DNA from: Williamsia sp. 1138
Lineage (GTDB): Bacteria; Actinomycetota; Actinomycetes; Mycobacteriales; Mycobacteriaceae
DNA length: 47,343 bases
NCBI RefSeq assembly: GCF_002095435.2
Contig: NZ_MJEJ02000019.1
Coordinates: 1 to 47,343, forward strand
Direction of reading: 5' to 3'
In this document: piece by piece, positions 41,697-47,343 of the stretch
How positions within the stretch are numbered: position 1 is the stretch's first letter
Layout of the letters: every line of letters starts with the position of its first letter
The notes under the pieces: generated by a model
Told to the model about the DNA's origin: nothing
The model's database searches: none
What the model saw: the letters and a program-made list of their open reading frames with translations, nothing else
Program-made: the position numbers and the translations under genes

Positions 41697-42854
41697 TCAG
41701 GCTGTGTGGTTCTGCAAGGCACCGATGGGATCAGCGTAGAGCGCGCCGAGTGATACCACCACCGCAGCGCCCTCCTGCACGCGGGCGCCGAATCGCGGTG
41801 GAGACAGTTCTATCGTCGGCAACGAGGTCGCCCCGTCGAACGCCGACTGCACCGGCGCCAGCCCGTGAGGGTGCTCGGCGAACACCTGGCCCGCAAGAAC
41901 CACCCGATCGGGGTTGATCAGGTCCCGCACCAACGCCACCATCTCGCCGAGCACCCGGGCCCGCTCGTCGAGCAACTCCGCGGCGTCCGCGCCTGCGGCC
42001 ACCGCATCGTCGAACACCTTTCGGCCGACGACATCCTGCAGCGTCGATTGCGGCGCACCCGTCAGCAGCGGCGCCGACACGGGCAGGTGCCCGATGTTTC
42101 CCGGCCGATCGCGCACCCGGCCGTCGATGGTGGTCGCCAACCCGACCGTCTCCCTGACGTAGAACAAGAGGTCGACGCCGGAGGTGTTCGGGTCGCCGGC
42201 GAGCAACAACTCCGCGGCCGCCATGGCTTGCACGTGTGGACTGACCGAGACAGGCAACCCGAGTTCATCCTCGAGGGCCTGACCCACCGGCGCCCGGCAC
42301 CACCCGAGCTGCGCGTGGTCGACGCTGCCGTCCGAATGCACCTGACCACCCACCGCCGCACCGGCCCAGAGCGCGATGCGCTGGGTGAACGAATCAGCGA
42401 CGACGGCCGCTCGACGGGCGATGAGGGCGAGCGCGGGGCCGGCAGGACCGGACGGGGTGGACATGGCGGCGGTCTGCAGCGGCCTGCCCCCGAGATCTGC
42501 GACCATGAGCAGCGTGGATCGGGCGCCGATGTGGATTGCGATCACACAGAATCGATCTCGATCCAACATCAGCGGGACCTTCGGACGACCGATCGCTCCG
42601 GGGGCGATGAGGTCGGGGCGTTCACGGACGAGACCGAGTCGATCGAGGGTCTGGAGCTGACGGTTCACCGTCGCCGCCGACAGCCCGGTGGCCTGCGGTA
42701 ATCGGTCACGCGTCACCGGCCCCTGGGTGCGCACCGCCCGCAGGACGGCAGCCGCGGCGCCGTCGCCGCGCTCGAAAGAGACGGTCCTGATCGGTGGCGC
42801 GGAGTGCGAGGGACGGACATCTCCGTCCCGTCCGATCACCGCGCGCGTCCCCAT
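41697..42854 (-). CDS. ROK family transcriptional regulator
   Basis: 385 aa from ATG 42854; an open frame to 42986 overlaps the divergent gene. The N-terminal winged helix (about 30-90: AVLRAVRTQGPVTRDRLPQATGLSAATVNRQL) is followed by a ROK domain with the sugar-kinase-like fold (FCVIAIHIGARSTLLMVADLGG). The kinase DxGxT-type residues are not obvious and the family's zinc-binding CXCGXXGC motif is absent, so it is likely a sugar-sensing regulator rather than a kinase. It is divergent from an SDR gene. Confidence 0.87.
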   Translation of the reverse strand: MGTRAVIGRDGDVRPSHSAPPIRTVSFERGDGAAAAVLRAVRTQGPVTRDRLPQATGLSAATVNRQLQTLDRLGLVRERPDLIAPGAIGRPKVPLMLDRDRFCVIAIHIGARSTLLMVADLGGRPLQTAAMSTPSGPAGPALALIARRAAVVADSFTQRIALWAGAAVGGQVHSDGSVDHAQLGWCRAPVGQALEDELGLPVSVSPHVQAMAAAELLLAGDPNTSGVDLLFYVRETVGLATTIDGRVRDRPGNIGHLPVSAPLLTGAPQSTLQDVVGRKVFDDAVAAGADAAELLDERARVLGEMVALVRDLINPDRVVLAGQVFAEHPHGLAPVQSAFDGATSLPTIELSPPRFGARVQEGAAVVVSLGALYADPIGALQNHTA

Positions 42855-42884
42855 GGGGTCAAAACCTACCGGTCGGGGCGGCCC

Positions 42885-42890
42885 TAGGAT
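42885..42890 (+). promoter_or_regulatory. Candidate -10 element of the SDR gene (leaderless)
   Basis: TAGGAT ends 7 nt before the ATG at 42898. It overlaps a CCTAGG palindrome in the 43-nt gap between the ROK and SDR starts. Confidence 0.4.
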
Positions 42891-42897
42891 GGAACCC

Positions 42898-43665
42898 ATG
42901 ACAGTTGCAACCACCGAAGCGTCCAAATCTGGTGATCGCAAGGTCGCCGTAGTAACGGGAGCGAGTTCGGGAATCGGCGCCGCCACCGCGAAGGTGCTTG
43001 CCGCGCAGGGCTATCACGTGGTCATCGGCGCACGGCGGGTCGACCGGATCGAAAAGCTGGCCGCCGAGATCGACGGAACGGCCATCGTCCTCGACGTCAC
43101 CGACGAGCAGTCCGTCGAGGCATTTGTCGAGCAGATCCCCCGGGTGGACGTGCTGGTGAACAATGCCGGAGGCGCCAAAGGACTGGCAACGGTCGCAGAC
43201 GCCGACCTCGACGACTGGCGATGGATGTGGGAAACCAACGTCATCGGCACCTTGCGCATCACGAAGGCTCTACTACCCAAGCTCATCGACTCCGGCGACG
43301 GCCTGATCGTCACCATCAGTTCGATCGCCGCGATCGAGGCCTACGACAACGGGGCCGGTTACACGACCGCGAAACATGCGCAGGCCGTCCTGCACCGCAC
43401 CCTGCGGCCCGAACTGCTCGGGAAACCTGTGCGGCTGACAGAAATCCAGCCGGGGATGGTCGAGACCGAGTTCTCGCTCGTGCGTTTCGAAGGCGATGCG
43501 GAGAAGGCCGACAAGGTCTATGAGGGCTTGACCCCGCTGTCCGCCGACGATGTCGCCGAGGTCATCGGATTCGTCGCGAGCAGGCCCCCGCACGTCAACC
43601 TCGATACCATCCTGCTGATGCCTCGTGACCAGGCGTCGGCCCGCCGGAACATCAAAACCGGCTGA
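42898..43665 (+). CDS. Short-chain dehydrogenase/reductase
   Basis: 255 aa classical SDR. The NAD(P) motif is TGASSGIG (20-27), with ARRVDR (45-50) suggesting NADP preference, NNAGG at 88-92, and the catalytic S141/S142, Y155 and K159 (YTTAKHA). The overall look (EIQPGMVETEFS) resembles the serine/3-hydroxy acid dehydrogenase (YdfG-like) group; the substrate is inferred only at that level. ATG 42898 is chosen over ATG 42889 because it gives MTVATTEASK and has the -10-like TAGGAT 7 nt upstream. It is divergent from the ROK regulator. Confidence 0.92.
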   Translation: MTVATTEASKSGDRKVAVVTGASSGIGAATAKVLAAQGYHVVIGARRVDRIEKLAAEIDGTAIVLDVTDEQSVEAFVEQIPRVDVLVNNAGGAKGLATVADADLDDWRWMWETNVIGTLRITKALLPKLIDSGDGLIVTISSIAAIEAYDNGAGYTTAKHAQAVLHRTLRPELLGKPVRLTEIQPGMVETEFSLVRFEGDAEKADKVYEGLTPLSADDVAEVIGFVASRPPHVNLDTILLMPRDQASARRNIKTG

Positions 43666-43843
43666 CGGTCGGGGGCCACCGGCGCTGTTCGGGCCGGGCT
43701 GATTCCCTCGTACGATCAGATGAACATCGCGACCAGCTGTAACGACTCGCGCACGCCGTCCGAGAACCAGACATAATCCAACATCGGGAAGTCCGGTTCG
43801 CCAGCATGTGGACCAGCGCCCGCACCGGACTTGGAGATGTCGA

Positions 43844-45448
43844 GTGAATTACCCCAATGGCGCGCCCGCTGGTCCTGTCAGCAATCCACCGAACGACCGC
43901 AAACAGATCATCATCGTGCTCGCGGTCGTCGCGGCCCTGCTGCTGACCTTCCTGGGGATCGGCGCGGTGTACCTGACCTCCGGTTCGAGCAAGGTGAAGG
44001 CCTCGCCGGCGCCCGAACTCGTGTTGGAGGCCATGAACAGCGACGGACTCGATCCTTTCGCGCCGTCGGTCGCGGTGAGCAATCGCCCGCTCGACGCCAA
44101 CGCCCGCAACCTGGCGCCACAGGGCCCGGTCACACCACGCGGCGTCCAGGCGGTCGAAGGCACGACCGCCGGCCTCTACGGCGGCACCGGCGAAGCCAGT
44201 TGCGACACCGCCGCGTTGGCCAACTTCCTGGCGAACAACCCGGGCAAGGCCGCGGCGTGGGCGAGCGTGTTCGGAATCGGCGTCGACCAGATTCCCTACT
44301 ACCTCGACACCCTGACGCCCGTCGTGCTCACCCACGACACCTGGGTCACCAACTACAGCTACGAGAACGGTGTCGCAACGCCGTTCCAGTCGGTGCTGCA
44401 GGCCGGTACTGCCGTGCTCGTCGACAGCTACGGCATCCCACGCGTGCGATGCGCCTGCGGCAACCCGCTGTCACCGCCCGCGGGCACCCCGCTGTCCGGG
44501 TACCGCACCGTGGGATCCCAGTGGGACTACTACGCACCTCGCCAGGTCGTCTACGTGAACTACCACAATGAGCACACGACGATCATCAACAACACGACAA
44601 CCGTTGTGGCCGCGCCGAATCCGGCTCCAGCGCCCGCCTCGCTGACCCTTCTCGACCTGAACACGCTGCAACCCCTGCTCCGCACGGTCGGCGGGATCCT
44701 GAACCTGGCCGGGCTACCGCCACTGCAGGGCGCCTTGCCGACACCCGCGTCGCTGAACACCCCCTTCGTCAGTCCGGACCCCGAGGTGCAGACCGCGAAC
44801 GGTGTCCAAGCCGACGGGCAGCCTGCCGAGAATGTCCTGCGCCAGGCCGCTGAAGCGACGGACTCCGAATCGTCGTCCGTGGCGGCAGCTGAATCCGCTG
44901 CCCCACAGGAGGGTTCGCCGAGTGTCGACGCGAGCGCTCAAGTCCCGGTCGATCCGAGCGTCCCCGCTGCTCCGGGAGGAAGCAGCGCTGCGCAGGCACC
45001 GCCGGCCCCGGCTGCTCCTGCAGCCCCGACCAGCGCCGCAGCGACACCGACCGTGTTCACCGGCACCGGAGACATCGTCTCGACTCTGACGTTCACCGTC
45101 GATGGAACGCAGGTGAGTTGTTCGGTGCCCGACGTGACCGCGCCGACGGCCGATCTCATCTGCACCGACGGCATTACCCGCACGGTGTCCAGTAGCTACC
45201 TGCAGACGAGTTCGGTCACCTCGGCCACGGACCCGGTGGGCGTCTGGACGGTTCCACTGACCAGCGGCGCCGGCGTCGAGCGGGTCACCGTGCTCTCGGC
45301 CGCGTGGACCCTCATCCCGACGCCGACGGTGGAAGCGCCCGCTCCTGCCACGGAGACGGCCCCGACCGAGACGGCGACACCGGCACCCGAGACGACGACG
45401 GAGACAACTGCTCCCACGTCCGATACGTCGGCGCCTGCAGTTCCTTGA
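43844..45448 (+). CDS. Membrane-anchored DUF6777 protein with a Pro/Thr/Ala-rich tail
   Basis: 534 aa. A short cytoplasmic N-terminus is followed by one membrane helix at about 22-45 (IIIVLAVVAALLLTFLGIGA), so the rest faces outside. Residues of about 55-230 match DUF6777 by recall (PELVLEAMNSDGLDPFAPSV, GLYGGTGEASCDTAALANFL, RVRCACGNPL) and have a few cysteines that could pair. After 340 it is Ala/Pro/Ser-rich, then a small beta domain (about 400-480), then a Thr/Glu/Pro tail. The function is unknown. GTG 43844 has GGAG 8 nt upstream. Confidence 0.82.
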   Translation: MNYPNGAPAGPVSNPPNDRKQIIIVLAVVAALLLTFLGIGAVYLTSGSSKVKASPAPELVLEAMNSDGLDPFAPSVAVSNRPLDANARNLAPQGPVTPRGVQAVEGTTAGLYGGTGEASCDTAALANFLANNPGKAAAWASVFGIGVDQIPYYLDTLTPVVLTHDTWVTNYSYENGVATPFQSVLQAGTAVLVDSYGIPRVRCACGNPLSPPAGTPLSGYRTVGSQWDYYAPRQVVYVNYHNEHTTIINNTTTVVAAPNPAPAPASLTLLDLNTLQPLLRTVGGILNLAGLPPLQGALPTPASLNTPFVSPDPEVQTANGVQADGQPAENVLRQAAEATDSESSSVAAAESAAPQEGSPSVDASAQVPVDPSVPAAPGGSSAAQAPPAPAAPAAPTSAAATPTVFTGTGDIVSTLTFTVDGTQVSCSVPDVTAPTADLICTDGITRTVSSSYLQTSSVTSATDPVGVWTVPLTSGAGVERVTVLSAAWTLIPTPTVEAPAPATETAPTETATPAPETTTETTAPTSDTSAPAVP

Positions 45449-45499
45449 TCGTCTGAGGTCGGCGCCGCTCGCGGCGAGGCAGCACCGGATTCGGCCCCG

Positions 45500-47343
45500 T
45501 ACCGGGTGTCCGAGGGAAGATCGGGTTGTTTCGAAATGAATTTCTGGGTGTGGGTCTGTGGCGATGGGCTGCCGTTGGTGGTGAGTTGGCGGGCTGGGGC
45601 TTTTGGCCCCGGCCTTTCAGGCCGTTCCTGGGGTGAGGTGTCCGCCTCTGATGGCTTTGAAGAGGTTGTGTACGAGGGCGTGAAACGCGAACTCGGCTGT
45701 GGCTCTGTCTAATCCACGGCTGGTGAACCGCCGGAACCCGAGGTTGTGTTTGGCGTGTCCGAACGGGGTTTCAGCGATGTGACCGCGTTGGGCATAGAGG
45801 GCGTGGCCTTCGGGTGTGGCCAAGCGGTGTCTCATGGCCTCGATGGGGGTGGCCCCAGGCGGTGGAGGTCCTGTGGTGGGCTGCTCGCGGGCGGTTTTGT
45901 TGATACGCCGCGCTTTACCGATGGCGATCAACCGGTCCGGCCCTTGACTGGTCAGGTTCTCGTTGGAGAGGTAGCCGGCGTCGGCGAGGAACACTCCAAT
46001 TCCCGCGGCATCGCCCTCTGGTGCTGAGGTGGGTCGGTGGTTGGCGATGTCGTCGGCGGCGGCCACTGCTTTGTCGAGCATCGCGGCGAACGCGACGACA
46101 TCGGCGGGGTTGTTGCCGACGCCGGTCGCCAAGAACAGTCCATCGGAGCTGGTCACGGCCTGGCAGTTGAACCCTTGAATCCAGCCCCCGCCGCGCAGCA
46201 TCATCAGCCTCGACTCGGGGTCGGTGATGTTGCGTTTGGGATCGGTCAACGTGCGCGGGTGCGTGGCTGCGGCCCGCCGATCAGCCTCCTTACGTGCAGC
46301 GGCGTCACGGGTTCGGGTGCCCTCGGCGGCCTGGCGGGCGACCCGCTCGGCAGTGGCCCGCTCCAGCGTGTTTCGCGCGCGCACGACGTCGTAGTGGTCG
46401 TCGACCGGCACCGGTCGCGGGCCGGGCTGCCCAGGCCGCCACCGGTCGATCTTGGCCTGTTGGGCAGCGCGTATGCGCTCCAGATTCGCGGTGTGGACCT
46501 CGACCCGGATTTCAGTGGGCACCCGGGCTGAACGAGAGCCCGGTGGGTGCTGTTCACGCCACCGCGCGACCTTCTCGGCGCGGGCCTGGCGGGCCTGCTC
46601 GGCCGCCGCCTCCCGCGCCTGAGCACGCTCATCGGCGGCGTTGTTCTCGGCGGCCTGCTTGGTGTTGTGGTCCTGCAGATCAGCCAGCGCTGCGGCGATC
46701 CGCGCAGACCTCGACCGGGGATCGACCAGATCGCCGGGCACCTCATCACCGCGATCATCGGCGCCGAACATCTCGTCTTCGGCGGCATCGACATCGGCAT
46801 GCTCGGATGCGGCGCGGGCCGCTTGCGCGGCCATCGCCGCCCGCAGACCGTCTTCGGTGCGGTTGGCGCTCATCGAGGCATTCGAGGCGATCTTGACCCC
46901 GTCGAGAGCAACGACCCCGATATTGACCATCCCCAGCCGTGCGCACAACACCAGGACCTGCGCAAACAGGTCTTCAACTGCAGTGGCGCAGTCGGCGCGG
47001 AACCTCGAGATCGTCACATGATCAGGTGCATCACCAGCACAGATGATGCGATAAGCGATATCGCGGTGGCACAGCCGCTCGAGCTGGCGTGAAGAACGTT
47101 GCCCGTGGGCCCAGCCCCAGATCAGCAGGGTCAGCAACATGTCCGGGTCATACCCGGCCCGCCCCACCCCGCCGGTCTTGCGTTGGGCGTGCAACACGCT
47201 GGTATCGAGCGAGGCGACGGTCTCGATCACCAACCACACCGGATCCGAATCGGGCAACCAGTCCCGCATACTCGGCGGCAACAGAAAGTACTGATCACGA
47301 TCCACTGGACGATAACCCTTGGCCACCAACATATTATCGCCCA
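45500..47343 (-). mobile_element. IS1182-family element, cut by the window end
   Basis: The transposase gene ends at 45617 and starts at 47332, only 11 bases before the window ends, so the inverted repeat on the start side is outside or incomplete and cannot be compared with the other end. The border on the stop side is somewhere in 45460-45610; I could not fix it. The 45449-45616 gap otherwise holds a GC hairpin after the DUF6777 gene and no gene. Confidence 0.65.
45617..47332 (-). CDS. IS1182-family DDE transposase
   Basis: 571 aa. The N-terminal domain (LLPPSMRDWLPDSDPVWLV, YDPDMLLTLLIWGWAHGQRSSRQLE) is typical of IS1182. The DDE residues are visible as D in VVALDGVKIASNASM, D in FLADAGYLSNENL and E in IAETPFGHAKHN. 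A long charged Ala/Arg/Glu-rich segment (about 165-355), probably coiled coil, separates the first and second catalytic blocks. The ATG at 47332 starts MLVAKGYRPVDRDQ. It appears intact. A small CGGCCT/AGGCCG hairpin (45610-45624) overlaps its stop. Confidence 0.94.
   Translation of the reverse strand: MLVAKGYRPVDRDQYFLLPPSMRDWLPDSDPVWLVIETVASLDTSVLHAQRKTGGVGRAGYDPDMLLTLLIWGWAHGQRSSRQLERLCHRDIAYRIICAGDAPDHVTISRFRADCATAVEDLFAQVLVLCARLGMVNIGVVALDGVKIASNASMSANRTEDGLRAAMAAQAARAASEHADVDAAEDEMFGADDRGDEVPGDLVDPRSRSARIAAALADLQDHNTKQAAENNAADERAQAREAAAEQARQARAEKVARWREQHPPGSRSARVPTEIRVEVHTANLERIRAAQQAKIDRWRPGQPGPRPVPVDDHYDVVRARNTLERATAERVARQAAEGTRTRDAAARKEADRRAAATHPRTLTDPKRNITDPESRLMMLRGGGWIQGFNCQAVTSSDGLFLATGVGNNPADVVAFAAMLDKAVAAADDIANHRPTSAPEGDAAGIGVFLADAGYLSNENLTSQGPDRLIAIGKARRINKTAREQPTTGPPPPGATPIEAMRHRLATPEGHALYAQRGHIAETPFGHAKHNLGFRRFTSRGLDRATAEFAFHALVHNLFKAIRGGHLTPGTA

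Overview
The window looks like a high-G+C actinobacterial chromosome, most likely a mycolic-acid bacterium (Mycobacteriales; Gordonia, Rhodococcus or a relative). The evidence is strong G/C bias at third codon positions, frequent GTG starts, and proteins that read as orthologues of mycobacterial PurS/PurQ/PurB/PurC/PurD, PtrB, AspB, OtsA, PhoP and PhoR. Gene order from about 1.4 to 28 kb (M18 peptidase, purQ, purS, DHA2 pump, ptrB, purC, purB, esterase, purD, HIT gene, phoR, phoP) resembles, from memory, the phoP-to-purQ region of Mycobacterium tuberculosis. The genus is an inference.

Layout. 1-1.33 kb: an IS110-family element whose upstream non-coding end folds into nested inverted repeats. 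1.37-5.0 kb (minus): purS-purQ-M18 aminopeptidase operon, a DUF2334 protein and a Cys glutathione peroxidase. 5.0-7.1 kb (plus): MarR regulator and a 14-helix DHA2 exporter, closed by a strong hairpin shared with the convergent ptrB. 7.1-12.2 kb: purC-ptrB, DUF1304, an Rdx/SelW-like protein, and an ArsR-SRPBCC-PPOX operon with its operator. 12.3-12.6 kb: two tandem copies of a roughly 128-bp hairpin repeat, with a third copy at 25.4 kb. 12.6-20.9 kb: purB, TetR, AspB-like aminotransferase, Tat lipoprotein esterase, then SDR-NTF2-LtrA-purD. 21-28.2 kb: LysR, a GT39/GT2-GtrA pair, HIT protein, PhoPR. 28.3-31.7 kb: winged-helix protein, RidA, an unknown gene, and glutaminase-STAS. 31.85-33.97 kb: an IS607-family element with intact serine recombinase and frameshifted TnpB, beside tRNA-Thr(TGT). 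34.3-40.2 kb (plus): ThrE-like exporter, a 56-aa ORF, otsA, and an OtsB-GH15 fusion. 40.3-45.4 kb: unknown protein, transglutaminase-like protein, ROK regulator, SDR, and an anchored DUF6777 protein. 45.6-47.3 kb: an IS1182-family transposase.

How the genes work together. Four purine steps are present (PurS/PurQ of FGAM synthase, PurC, PurB, PurD), interleaved with peptidases and detoxification genes through 1-4 nt overlaps. The trehalose module combines T6P synthase with a protein carrying both a T6P phosphatase and a GH15 hydrolase domain. PhoPR has a near-consensus PhoP box upstream of phoP.

Most notable: (i) the three-copy intergenic hairpin whose stem changes by compensatory substitutions; (ii) many genes with a TANNNT-like -10 only 6-7 nt before the start codon, implying widespread leaderless mRNAs; (iii) the IS110 end as a candidate bridge-RNA locus; (iv) the TnpB frame broken within a CG run; (v) the OtsB-GH15 fusion; (vi) a PhoP box; (vii) a tRNA-Thr gene interlocked with the start of a threonine-exporter-like gene. 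I did not find a clearly new multi-gene defence or metabolic system.
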